Notes under the pieces: generated by a model
The model's input: only the letters and a program-made list of their open reading frames with translations
What the model was told of the DNA's origin: nothing
Database searches by the model: none
Made by a program: the position numbers and the translations under genes
NCBI RefSeq assembly: GCF_014698045.1
Contig: NZ_JACJSE010000005.1
Coordinates: 186,001 to 250,000, forward strand
Length of the DNA stretch: 64,000 nt
DNA from: Aulosira sp. FACHB-615
Lineage (GTDB): Bacteria; Cyanobacteriota; Cyanobacteriia; Cyanobacteriales; Nostocaceae
Direction: 5' to 3'
Part shown: positions 26,024 through 34,546 of the stretch, piece after piece
Numbering within the stretch: the stretch's first letter is position 1
Layout of the letters: the number at the start of each line of letters is the position of its first letter

Positions 26024-28030
26024 TCAGGCAAACATTTCGTTAATCAGGTCGCGGTAGCGTTCTGCAACAACGTGTCGCCGGATTTTTAGTGTTTGGGTCA
26101 TCAAGCCATTTTCAATAGAAAACGGTTCTAGAATCAGCCTGAATGGCCCAATGCGATCGTCTAAACGATAACCTGGACGATTCTGAACTTCCCGATTCAA
26201 TTCTTGGCGAAACAAATCCTGGATTATTTTACTCTCTAGGTCAACACCAGTGCTGAGTGCTGTTAGCGGTAGCGAGGCGTTTAGCCCGTCCTGAGTGCTG
26301 AGTTGAGTTGGTAGATTTATTTGCACGTTCTGACTTTCAGCCCATTTTGCTAAGGCTTCCAGGTTGGGGACAATTAAGGCACCAATACTGCGCTGATCTT
26401 GCCCTACGAGCATGATTTGGTCAACATAAGGCGATCGCAAACACGCATCTTCAATTGGCTGTGGTTCGATGTTTTCCCCGTTGGTCAAAACAATTGTATC
26501 TTTGGCTCTGCCAGTCAGCACCAAGTCATTTTCTGGTGTGACCCAACCCAAATCACCGCTATCAAACCAACCTTCAGCATCAATGACTTTGGCGGTTGCT
26601 TCGGGATTTTGGTAATACCCTTGCATGATTTGTGGCCCCCGCAACAGCACTAAACCTCGTTTTCCTTTGGGGAGAGGCTGGCGATTTTCAGGATCTACAA
26701 TTTTTACTTCTGTACCTGGAATTGGTTGACCGGATGAACCACGGAAATTTCGCCAAGGACGACGCGCATTCGTCACGGGAGAAGTTTCGGTTAAACCGTA
26801 ACCTTGTAAAATGTCTACACCAATAATTTCAAAAAAGTTATCAATGTGCCTTGGTAATGCGCCACCACCACTAATCACATGCTTGATTTGTCCGCCTGTG
26901 GCTTCTCTCACCTTGGCATAAACTATCTTTTCTCCCAAAATATGCAACGGTAACAATGCCAATGCTTGAATTTTAGCCAAAATTCTTTCTACGCTGGAAG
27001 CCTGAATATGATCTAAACTCAAGCCTTGGGCAATGCGTTGCGCTTTGATATACTTTTCGCTTGTCCCTACTAAGAAGTTGATCAGGCGTTGCTTGTTGGC
27101 TGGTTGTTCTCGAAACTGCTTCTGGACACCTTCATAAATTGATTCCCACAACCGGGGGACGGCAATCATATAATTTGGTTTAAATTCTCTCAAGTCGCGT
27201 TTGACAGAACGCAAGTTTGTGTAAACTTGCGTGCAACCTTGTGATAACAAAAAATATTCACCACTACGTTCGTAACTGTGCCAGGTTGGTAAAATACTCA
27301 ACACAACATCACCTGGGTGTGGTTGGACGATCGCCCGCAAATACTTCACCTGGTGCATTAAATTGCTGTGGGACAGCATTACACCTTTGGGCTTTCCGGT
27401 GGTTCCAGATGTATAAATTAACGTTGCTAAGTCATCAGGAGACTGTTGCGGTCGGACTAATGTCCGATTTACCCCGATTTCTTGTAACTGGTTGAAATTC
27501 AGGATTTTGAGTGCGTCGTCTGTTGGTGGCGTTTCGTCAGAGAGTAAGATAATGACGCGAATTGGTAAGTCATATAGGCGATCGCGTAGTCTATTTAAGG
27601 TTTTTAAATCTTCAACTACCAAAATTGTACTGCCGCTATTGGCAATAATAAACAGCAGTTCTTCTTTCTCGGCTTGCGAACTACGCACCGCATCCACACC
27701 GCCAGCCGTAATAATACCTTGGTCAGCGATAAACCAGCGAGGACTATTATCAGCAATTAAGGAAATGCGATCGCCTGCTTGGACTTCTAAAGCTTGCAAA
27801 CCTGCTGCAAATTGTTGAATTTGTTCTGCTAACTGAGTATATGTAACAACTGTTTCTGGTTTAGAATGGGGATTTCGCAACGCCACAATATTCCCAAATT
27901 CTTTTGCAGCTAAAGGCCAAATCTCCGAGAGTAAATTTACTTTTGAGTAATCTACAGAACCTTGAAATGCCAGCCTTTCTCTCTCACTGATGTTTAATAA
28001 TATGGAAGATGCAGATTGGGTCTTGGACAT
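26024..28030 (-). CDS. aas: long-chain acyl-ACP/acyl-CoA synthetase (AMP-binding)
   Basis: A 668-residue adenylate-forming enzyme that activates fatty acids. Cyanobacterial members (Synechocystis slr1609 type) ligate free fatty acids to ACP and recycle those released from membranes. The AMP-binding P-loop is LIYTSGTTGKPKGVMLSH (about 208-225). Further motifs are GYGLTETSPVT, GWFDSGDLGWVTPENDLVLTGR and the C-terminal lysine-containing TQTLKIRRHVV. An in-frame block of about 21 residues near residue 575-595 (QLSTQDGLNASLPLTALSTG) is encoded by GTGCTGA-type repeat DNA and looks inserted. The N-terminus lacks a signal peptide; the protein is likely membrane-associated. Confidence 0.93.
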   Translation of the reverse strand: MSKTQSASSILLNISERERLAFQGSVDYSKVNLLSEIWPLAAKEFGNIVALRNPHSKPETVVTYTQLAEQIQQFAAGLQALEVQAGDRISLIADNSPRWFIADQGIITAGGVDAVRSSQAEKEELLFIIANSGSTILVVEDLKTLNRLRDRLYDLPIRVIILLSDETPPTDDALKILNFNQLQEIGVNRTLVRPQQSPDDLATLIYTSGTTGKPKGVMLSHSNLMHQVKYLRAIVQPHPGDVVLSILPTWHSYERSGEYFLLSQGCTQVYTNLRSVKRDLREFKPNYMIAVPRLWESIYEGVQKQFREQPANKQRLINFLVGTSEKYIKAQRIAQGLSLDHIQASSVERILAKIQALALLPLHILGEKIVYAKVREATGGQIKHVISGGGALPRHIDNFFEIIGVDILQGYGLTETSPVTNARRPWRNFRGSSGQPIPGTEVKIVDPENRQPLPKGKRGLVLLRGPQIMQGYYQNPEATAKVIDAEGWFDSGDLGWVTPENDLVLTGRAKDTIVLTNGENIEPQPIEDACLRSPYVDQIMLVGQDQRSIGALIVPNLEALAKWAESQNVQINLPTQLSTQDGLNASLPLTALSTGVDLESKIIQDLFRQELNREVQNRPGYRLDDRIGPFRLILEPFSIENGLMTQTLKIRRHVVAERYRDLINEMFA
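26248..26310. repeat. STRR repeat inserted within the acyl-ACP synthetase gene
   Basis: cagtgctgagtgctg, then a GC-rich gcggtagcgaggcgt stretch, then ctgagtgctgagttgag. This is the same GTGCTGA repeat seen in intergenic regions, here inside a conserved coding sequence and without frame disruption (about 63 bp). Confidence 0.85.
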
Positions 28031-28582
28031 AACACATTACCTAAAGTGTAGTAATTTTTAAGTTCTAGTTTATTCTGCTATCCACACTACAATACTCTCC
28101 TAAATTTCTAGATCGCTGATTGTGTCAGTTATTTAGTCAGGTCAACGTTGCATTGATAAAAACTTATGTTAGAGTGAAGTTATATAAACTTTAAGCAATA
28201 CATTCACCAATGATTGCTTAATTTTTGATGGCGAACATCAAAAACAGTGACCACCTAACTTTTCAATGGGGGTGATTACCTATAGATTTCACAGATGCAA
28301 TATGCCTCACTCTAATCAATGCGACTGCTTGTTTGGCATTACCTAAGTTTCTGTCTGGGATTCTAGCTAAAATCAGGTCTAATCAAGCATCTACAACAGC
28401 GCCCACCTCAACAAAAGCTACAGTTGCAATTACTAGTTTCCCCTATTGTACGGTTTATGCAGTAACAGGCAGTCAATATTGTAGATTCAGTCCCCATTTT
28501 TGTTCCAGATGTTCTAGTTATTAATGGGTTCAAGTCCTAGATCCCCGACTTCTTAAAGAAGTCGGGGATCTAGAAAGTTTTC
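28031..28582. other. 552-bp intergenic region, possible gene remnant
   Basis: Holds the promoter region of aas and a forward open frame at 28333-28524 (TTG start, 63 codons, C-terminus rich in Cys/Ser). That frame has no ribosome-binding site or recognisable similarity and I do not call it a gene. The right end is the perfect inverted repeat at 28537-28573. Confidence 0.45.
28537..28573. repeat. 18-bp perfect inverted repeat (hairpin)
   Basis: Arms CTAGATCCCCGACTTCTT and AAGAAGTCGGGGATCTAG are separated by one base. It lies ten bases past the stop of the Uma2 gene at 28583, so it can terminate it, but the sequence is one of the common dispersed palindromes of Nostocales. Confidence 0.9.
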
Positions 28583-29212
28583 CTACGAAGCCAAATCAAA
28601 AATTTGCTGTGCGGTTAAATTAAATTGAGGCAAGGTAGGAGAAACAATAGTCATATTTCCTGTAAAGGTAGTCATCTGATACTCTTTATCAACCAAGTTA
28701 CAAACAAAAATTGTGGGTTGCTTCGGATTACCAATGAATTTTCTCGCCCCTAGTGCTGCATAATCAATAATCCAATATTCCTCAATCCCCATTTCCTCAT
28801 AATCCCGAAATTTATCGTAATAATCATCACGCCAATTAGTAGAAACTACCTCAACAATTAATTTGACAGAATCAGGATTTTGAATAATTGATTCGCTTTC
28901 CCATCGGGGTTCATTCCCAAGAATTTGTTTGTTTAAAACTATGATATCTGGCTCATAACCTGATTTTTCTCGTTTAGGTTTGATAATCGATTCTCTGGGA
29001 ATAATCCAAACTCCACCAAAGCCTATCTGTCTAATAATTATCAATAGTTGCTCGATTAGGGAACCTGTGAGATTTGAATGTTTTCCCTTTGGCTTTGGCA
29101 TTTCGATAATGACTCCATCATGCAGTTCGTACCGAACTTCTGAATTTTCAGGATACCATTTGATAAATTCATCGAAACTGTATAATTTGGATTCGATTTG
29201 TGCTTGAGTCAT
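28583..29212 (-). CDS. Uma2 family endonuclease (DUF820)
   Basis: A 209-residue protein of the PD-(D/E)XK fold. The core is the conserved ELHDGVIIEMPKPKGKHS, then YEPDIIVLNKQ with the metal-ligand aspartate, and KLIVEVVSTNWRDDYYDKFRDYEEMGIEEYWIIDY with the E-V-V-S and the lysine helix. Uma2 genes are strongly expanded in cyanobacteria and are thought to be mobile or selfish nucleases, but no biochemical role is settled. Two more copies lie at 32118 and 33017. Confidence 0.9.
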   Translation of the reverse strand: MTQAQIESKLYSFDEFIKWYPENSEVRYELHDGVIIEMPKPKGKHSNLTGSLIEQLLIIIRQIGFGGVWIIPRESIIKPKREKSGYEPDIIVLNKQILGNEPRWESESIIQNPDSVKLIVEVVSTNWRDDYYDKFRDYEEMGIEEYWIIDYAALGARKFIGNPKQPTIFVCNLVDKEYQMTTFTGNMTIVSPTLPQFNLTAQQIFDLAS

Positions 29213-29594
29213 ATTATCGAACTTATACTTTAAGTGCTTGATGAACAGATAAAATTACTCTAATTACAATTTATTTTAATATTTTTGGATTTTACTGCTT
29301 AATCAGTATCTAGCATCCATAAATTCACACTTATTTATAACTATTACCATACTGGTGAAGTACAGCAATATAAATTTAACCGCCGATTCAAGAGGATGAA
29401 CGCAGATAAATTTTTACTTCAGCAGAGGAGAATCTGATCGTGGAATATCATTCTGGCAAAATTTTACAAAACTAAATATTGAACTAGCTTATGGAGATGA
29501 GAAGAAAATCAAAAGGACTAATGTAGTTCATTTGACAAAATATGTTTCACACTAGGTAAATAGCAAACAAAATTTTGCAAAAAGGGGCATATAC
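29213..29594. other. 382-bp AT-rich intergenic region
   Basis: Divergent spacer between the Uma2 gene and the small ORF at 29595. No gene, hairpin or clear repeat seen; presumably carries both promoters. Confidence 0.45.
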
Positions 29595-29744
29595 ATGAGC
29601 TTTACAGATGGTTTATTGCTGACATTGGTAAATACTGTGGCTTGTTTGATGTTGCCAAAGCTGTTGTCTGTGATTTTGACTGACAAAACCGAAGCTGAAG
29701 CTAAAGTAGCAACTCAACCTGTATCTAGTTCTGAAATTTCCTAA
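29595..29744 (+). CDS. small membrane protein (49 residues)
   Basis: The ATG at 29595 is preceded by AAAGGGG at a suitable distance. The product begins MSFTDGLLLTLVNTVACLML followed by PKLLSVIL, a single hydrophobic helix, then an Ala/Glu-rich hydrophilic tail TDKTEAEAKVATQPV that ends SSSEIS. Composition and layout fit a real single-span small protein, but I do not recognise a family. Confidence 0.55.
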   Translation: MSFTDGLLLTLVNTVACLMLPKLLSVILTDKTEAEAKVATQPVSSSEIS

Positions 29745-29824
29745 AATTCTGATTGCTGCTGTCGGGCGATCGCTCTGTAGAGAAACATGGAATAATATGT
29801 GTTGATGCGATCGCCAAAAATAAT

Positions 29825-31981
29825 TTACTTACGCTTTTCTTGTCGCCATTTTTCTTTGACTAAGCGGATTTCATCAAAAGTATAGGCTGTACCCAGTTGT
29901 TCTTTTAGCGGGGTGAGGGGAATATCACCGAGAACTTCTAGTACTTGCCAAATTTTTTGGTGATGTTCTAACGGTACAATTTGGTATAAGTCTACAGGCT
30001 GATTTTTTTCGATTAATCTTGCGAGATGGCTAACAATTGTCGTTGGGCTGAGTTTGCGTTGTTTGGCAATTTCAGCGACACTTAAACCTTGTTGATGTAA
30101 ATGCAGTGTTTGTAATTCCGTTCCAGAAATTAAGCTGACTGAAGGTATCACATCAACATCAAAACTAGCTGAACTTTTCGCCTCGCGGTAAGTCCGAATT
30201 TCTGCTAAGAATTTTTCGCCATATTGAGCAAGTTTATGGCTACCGACACCAGATAACTTGCCAAATTCAACTAAGGTTTTAGGCTGTACCTGTGCCATCA
30301 ACTTTAACGTCGAGTCATGAAAAATTACGTAAGGTGGAACAGACTGTTCATCAGCCAATTGCTTACGCAGCGATCGCAATTTATGTAATAATTCTTCAGC
30401 CTCAGCAGCTTTGGGACTTTCTTCGATTAAACTTAATTTTTGGGTTGCAGACACAGCAATTTCCACTTTGCGCTGTCGTCGCATCACTTCCCAACTGTGG
30501 GCGTTCAATTTTAAGACAGAGTAACCATCACTAGTTTGTTCTAGCAAACCTTGATGTAACAGCGATCGCCCTAACATTCGCCATTCTTCCACACTTCTAT
30601 CTTTGCCGATACCGTAGGTAGATAATTTGTCGTGTTCGTATTGAGTAATCTTCTGATTTTTTGCCCCCCGCAACACATCAATAATATGCAGCATTCCAAA
30701 TCTTTCTTTGCAACGCGCCACACAAGATAAAAACTTCATCGCTTCAATTGTCCAATCTTCCACGGGTTTGGGATGACGACAATTGTCGCAGTTAGCGCAA
30801 TTTCCGAGAAATCTTTCGCCAAAATAACTTAGTTGAATTGTCCGCCGACAATCTGTCCCCTCAGCATAATCTATCATTTGTCGCAGTTGTTGTTTAGCAA
30901 TCAACTGTTCTTGGGCATCTGTTTTTTGGTTAATACTCCACTCAATAGTTTTAATATCACCAAAACTAAAAAAGATTGTACAGCGTGAAGGTTCACCATC
31001 GCGTCCTGCCCGCCCAGATTCTTGATAGTAACTTTCTAAATTGCGGGGAATATCAAAATGAATTACTAGCCGGACATCTGGTTTATTAATTCCCATCCCA
31101 AAAGCGATAGTCGCCACCATCACCCGCACATCATCTCGAATAAATCGCGTTTGATTATTGCTGCGTTCTTCGTCACTTAATCCCGCATGATAAGGCAAAA
31201 CTGAAACTTTATCATTTTGCAGTTTAAAAGTTAATTCATCAACTTTTTTGCGCGTCAGACAATAAATAATCGCTGAACCGTCAATTTCTCGAATTAATTC
31301 TAATAATTCAGCGTAAGCATATTTAGTTTTGGGGCGGACTTCGTAATACAGATTTTGCCGATTAAAACTCGCAATGTGAATACTAGGTTGCTTTAACCCG
31401 ATTTGTTGAATAATATCAGAACGCACACGTTCAGTTGCCGTTGCTGTCAACGCAATCGTCGGGACATTGGGATAACGCGATCGCAACGAGCGCAACTGAC
31501 GATACTCTGGACGAAAATCATGTCCCCATTCCGAAACACAGTGCGCCTCATCAATTGCAAAGGTAGAAATGCCAATTTGGTGATGTACTAAATCGAGAAA
31601 CGGCAAAAACCTTTCACTCATCAGCCGTTCTGGGGCAACATAGAGTAATCTTACCCTACCATTCAGGATGGCTTCTTCACGAGAGCGAACTTGATAAGGA
31701 TTCAAACTACTATTGAGAAACGTGGCGCTAATATTATTATTTCGCAGTGCTTCTACTTGGTCTTGCATCAACGCAATTAACGGCGATACCACCACCGTCA
31801 ATCCCTTCTTGATCAACGCTGGTAATTGAAAGCACAAAGACTTACCGCCACCTGTAGGCATAACTACCAGCAAATCCCGATTTTGTAGCGCATCTTCGAT
31901 AATTTTTCGCTGTCCAGGACGGAAATTATCATAACCGAAGTGATATTTTAGCGCCTGTTCGAGATTAGGATACTGAAGCAT
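29825..31981 (-). CDS. recQ: ATP-dependent DNA helicase RecQ
   Basis: A 718-residue 3'-5' superfamily-2 helicase for recombination and fork repair. Motif I is VVMPTGGGKSLCFQLPAL, motif II is AIDEAHCVSEWGHDFRPEY, and motif VI is YYQESGRAGRDGEPSRC. A zinc-binding cysteine set (CRRTIQ ... CANCDNCRH), an RQC winged helix and an HRDC domain (about 525-605, including LMAQVQPKTLVEFGKLSGVG) follow. The C-terminal extension has an extra helix-turn-helix-like segment (LHLHQQGLSVAEIAKQRKLS), as in the longer RecQ forms. ATG at 31981 is preferred to TTG 32026. Confidence 0.95.
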   Translation of the reverse strand: MLQYPNLEQALKYHFGYDNFRPGQRKIIEDALQNRDLLVVMPTGGGKSLCFQLPALIKKGLTVVVSPLIALMQDQVEALRNNNISATFLNSSLNPYQVRSREEAILNGRVRLLYVAPERLMSERFLPFLDLVHHQIGISTFAIDEAHCVSEWGHDFRPEYRQLRSLRSRYPNVPTIALTATATERVRSDIIQQIGLKQPSIHIASFNRQNLYYEVRPKTKYAYAELLELIREIDGSAIIYCLTRKKVDELTFKLQNDKVSVLPYHAGLSDEERSNNQTRFIRDDVRVMVATIAFGMGINKPDVRLVIHFDIPRNLESYYQESGRAGRDGEPSRCTIFFSFGDIKTIEWSINQKTDAQEQLIAKQQLRQMIDYAEGTDCRRTIQLSYFGERFLGNCANCDNCRHPKPVEDWTIEAMKFLSCVARCKERFGMLHIIDVLRGAKNQKITQYEHDKLSTYGIGKDRSVEEWRMLGRSLLHQGLLEQTSDGYSVLKLNAHSWEVMRRQRKVEIAVSATQKLSLIEESPKAAEAEELLHKLRSLRKQLADEQSVPPYVIFHDSTLKLMAQVQPKTLVEFGKLSGVGSHKLAQYGEKFLAEIRTYREAKSSASFDVDVIPSVSLISGTELQTLHLHQQGLSVAEIAKQRKLSPTTIVSHLARLIEKNQPVDLYQIVPLEHHQKIWQVLEVLGDIPLTPLKEQLGTAYTFDEIRLVKEKWRQEKRK

Positions 31982-32117
31982 AGCGATCGCTTTTTTGGCT
32001 GCATTCCGCGTAGGTAGTTGATACAAAGATTATAAAAGCATAAAATCCTGTCTGCGGTGTGAATTAAAATATGTGCAGGCATGACCCCAACAAAACCTTA
32101 CCAGGAGAAATCAAATT

Positions 32118-32750
32118 ATGGTCAGTAGCCTGACAGAACTTTTAAACGATCCAGAGTTATCCCAAATTGATGACCCAGAGGAAAAATTTATCACTACTGG
32201 CGTAAACTGGCAAATGTATGAAGCATTACTAGCAAAACTAGAAGATAACTCTCATTACCGCGTTACTTATATAGATGGAATATTAGAAATTGTGTCACCG
32301 TCTATCAGACATGAAAATCTTAAAAAACGTTTGGCAATTTTAATAGAACGCTATCTCTACTTAAAAAGAATCCGCTTCAGCCCAATGGGAAGTTCTACTG
32401 TTAAAAAACAACTCAAACAAGCTGGAGTTGAACCCGATGAATGCTACGCCATTGGCGAGAAAAAAGATATCCCAGACTTAGCTATAGAGGTAAATATTAC
32501 TAGTGGTAGCCTGGACAAGTTAAAAATTTACCAACGTTTAGGAGTAGCTGAGGTTTGGGTTTGGCAATTCAATCAACTCAAACTTTATCATTTACGCGAA
32601 GAAATACCAACTCAGTTTTTAGATACTCACGGTTATGAACAGATTACTTCAAGTGAAATATTACCTGAACTCAATATTGCCTTATTAGAACGATGCGTTC
32701 AGATTTCTGATGATATCGAAGCAATTGACCAATTTGAACAAGGCGCGTAA
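32118..32750 (+). CDS. Uma2 family endonuclease (DUF820)
   Basis: A 210-residue PD-(D/E)XK-fold protein. The core reads YRVTYIDGILEIVSPSIRHE, then EPDECYAIGEKKDIPDLAIEV with the metal aspartate, and SGSLDKLKIYQRLGVAEVWVWQ. An AGGAGA ribosome-binding site precedes ATG 32118. It belongs to a different subgroup from the copies at 28583 and 33017 (different N-terminus, VNITSGS in place of EVVSTNW). Confidence 0.9.
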   Translation: MVSSLTELLNDPELSQIDDPEEKFITTGVNWQMYEALLAKLEDNSHYRVTYIDGILEIVSPSIRHENLKKRLAILIERYLYLKRIRFSPMGSSTVKKQLKQAGVEPDECYAIGEKKDIPDLAIEVNITSGSLDKLKIYQRLGVAEVWVWQFNQLKLYHLREEIPTQFLDTHGYEQITSSEILPELNIALLERCVQISDDIEAIDQFEQGA

Positions 32751-32813
32751 GTTCTAATTTAAAGATTGATTCTTCGTGGTTTTGCACTTCTGCGTGAGAA
32801 GAAAATATTTCAG

Positions 32814-32841
32814 TGCGATCGCTCGCTCGGTGTAGATCCTG
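32814..32841 (+). pseudogene. remnant resembling a Uma2 3' end
   Basis: gcgatcgctcgctcggtgta plus gatcctgata repeats the DNA of the last codons of the Uma2 gene at 33685-33711 (gcgatcgcttggtgtagatc) outside any intact gene. Short, so this may also be a HIP1-linked duplication. Confidence 0.4.
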
Positions 32842-33016
32842 ATACTTTAATTTATAGCAGTCGAAGTATAGGTTAGGAAATTTAAAAAGCCTGAATGCTA
32901 GGTATAGTAAAACTTTTACCTCCTGCCTCCTGCCTGCTTGGTGAGCGAAGCCGAACCACTGCCTCCTGCTATATAAAATAAAAATATACTCATAACAGAG
33001 GAACGGGAAATCAATC

Positions 33017-33718
33017 ATGCTAAATTACAATCCGTTAGCTTGTTTGCCTTCATCTGAGGAACTACCAGACTCTGACGATACCCCCGTGGATAATGAATTA
33101 CAAGATTTAATTCCCGGTCTACTCAAAGCCCTTCTAGCAATGGCTTGGCCAGAACGCATGGATTGGTTTTTTGGTGTAGATATGGGTATTTATTATGACC
33201 CAGACTTACCAGCTATAGTCCCAGATGGATTTTTGAGTTTGGGCGTAGAGCGATTTTATGATGAATACCTCCGTCCCAGTTATGTGCTTTGGGAAGAGAA
33301 GAAACTACCAATATTAGTATTTGAGGTGGTATCTCAAACTTATCGCGGTGAGTATTCGACTAAGAAAGCCGAGTATGCAAAATTGGGAATTTTATATTAT
33401 GTAGTTTACAACCCACTGCGTCGCCGTAAACCGCGTTTAGAAGTTTATAAATTAGTGAATAATGCTTATGAATTATTGCATGATGGAAATCATGTTTGGT
33501 TGCCAGAAATTGGTTTAGGAATTGGCATCGAAAGAGGAACTTATTTAGGCATTCCCCGCGAGTGGGTGTATTGGTATAATGAACAAGGGGAACGGTTGTT
33601 AACACCAGAAGAACAAGCCCAGCAAGCAAAGCAACAAGCCCAGCAAGCCCAACAACAAGTACAATTACTAGCGGAACGGTTGCGATCGCTTGGTGTAGAT
33701 CCTGATTCTCTCACCTGA
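33017..33718 (+). CDS. Uma2 family endonuclease with glutamine-rich coiled-coil tail
   Basis: A 233-residue member of the DUF820 group with the DLPAIVPDGFLSLGV segment and the core LPILVFEVVSQTYRGEYSTKKAEYAKLGILYYVVYN. The C-terminal 40 residues form a Gln/Ala helix (QQAKQQAQQAQQQVQLLAER) ending LGVDPDSLT, a common tail in cyanobacterial Uma2 proteins. DNA resembling the end of this tail (gtgtagatcctgat next to GCGATCGC) is also found upstream at about 32814-32841 and downstream at 33757-33785 without an intact gene, suggesting remnants of related genes. Confidence 0.9.
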   Translation: MLNYNPLACLPSSEELPDSDDTPVDNELQDLIPGLLKALLAMAWPERMDWFFGVDMGIYYDPDLPAIVPDGFLSLGVERFYDEYLRPSYVLWEEKKLPILVFEVVSQTYRGEYSTKKAEYAKLGILYYVVYNPLRRRKPRLEVYKLVNNAYELLHDGNHVWLPEIGLGIGIERGTYLGIPREWVYWYNEQGERLLTPEEQAQQAKQQAQQAQQQVQLLAERLRSLGVDPDSLT

Positions 33719-33830
33719 ATTGCTATCAAAATCTATTACAGATAATTTTGAGAAAGCGATCGCTCGATGTAGATCCTGATTTAATCTAAGAGGATGTTTG
33801 AAAAGTCCTTAATCATGTATCAAATCATTT

Positions 33831-33877
33831 TTGATCCCCCTAAATCCCCCTTAAAAAGGGGGATTTAGGGGGATCAA
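33831..33877. repeat. 22-bp perfect inverted repeat
   Basis: The left arm (33831-33852) begins ttgatccccctaaatccccc and the right arm (33856-33877) is its exact complement, with loop aaa. A very stable hairpin and a known type of dispersed cyanobacterial palindrome. Confidence 0.92.
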
Positions 33878-33983
33878 ACCACATTCTACACAGCATCTAA
33901 ATGTGTATACAGGGTAGCTTCCCTTCTAGGGAAAGGGTCTACCGTGTACACACAAGTCGAAAATTTCCAGTCTGAAACCACAT

Positions 33984-34108
33984 CCCGCCTAGAACTAAAG
34001 TTCCAGGCTGATAGCTAAAGTCCACAAAGCGTGGACTGGAAGAAATTTTTAGTTGAGTCATCTTCAGATGACTTGCGCTATGAGACTCGGAATTCATTCC
34101 GAGGCGGG
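33984..34108. repeat. 125-bp multi-hairpin element bounded by CCCGCCT/AGGCGGG
   Basis: Outer 7-bp arms CCCGCCT (33984-33990) and AGGCGGG (34102-34108) enclose four internal stems: GCCTAGAACT/AGTTCCAGGC, AGTCCAC/GTGGACT (34019-34037), GTCATCT/AGATGAC (34057-34072) and CTCGGAAT/ATTCCGAG (34086-34103). It looks like a MITE-like or structured-RNA element. Confidence 0.75.
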
Positions 34109-34132
34109 ACAAATGTACTACTCATTAATAGA

Positions 34133-34417
34133 GTTCAAAGCCTGATTAATGAAGTTCAAAGACTCGCCCACGAGTATCAAACACTCATCCGCGAATATCA
34201 AAGACTCGCCCACGAGTATTAAACACTCTCCCGCGAATATCAAACACTCATCCGCGAATATCAAACACTCTCGCGTGAGTATTAAACACTCGTCCGCGAA
34301 TATCAAACACTCATTCACCACTATTAAACACTCTCCCGCGAGTATCAAACACTCTCCCGCGAGTATCAAACACTCTCCCGCGAGTATCAAACACTCTCCC
34401 ACGAGTATCAAACACTC
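34133..34417 (+). repeat. 21-bp minisatellite, about 13.5 units, encoding heptads
   Basis: The consensus unit is tatcaaacactctcccgcga plus g. Forward-frame translation gives heptads VQSLINE, VQRLAHE, YQTLIRE, YQRLAHE and YQTLSRE. The frame is stopped at units 5, 8 and 10, where CAA is TAA. The reverse strand and another forward frame have no stop through the array. It may be a decayed coiled-coil gene or a non-coding minisatellite. Confidence 0.88.
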
Positions 34418-34546
34418 ATTACAGCAACTTTCATTTACCTAAACCACACACTCACCTTCTTCTTTGCGCCTCTGGTTACTGAGCGCAGTCGTTCGCGTTA
34501 GCGTCTCCGAAGGAGAAGTATGCGCCTCTGCGTGAGACAAAAACCT

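Larger units (their letters stand above)
33719..34546. other. 828-bp repeat-rich intergenic region
   Basis: Made almost wholly of repeats: a Uma2-tail remnant (33757-33785), a 22-bp palindrome (33831-33877), a multi-hairpin element (33984-34108), a 21-bp minisatellite (34133-34417) and a GC-rich dispersed repeat near 34478-34520. No ordinary gene is called. Confidence 0.7.

Noticed and set aside
28333..28524. Small forward ORF of 63 codons
   Set aside because: TTG start without ribosome-binding site, cysteine/serine-rich end without family resemblance, and it lies in the aas promoter region.
28525..28550. tRNA T-arm-like sequence GGGTTCAAGTCCT
   Set aside because: No matching acceptor, D-arm or anticodon arm is found in the 70 bp on either side; the neighbouring palindrome explains part of the pairing.
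34133..34417. Possible CRISPR array
   Set aside because: The 21-bp period has no alternation of conserved repeats with unique spacers; all positions of the unit are similar, so it is a minisatellite. No cas genes are present.
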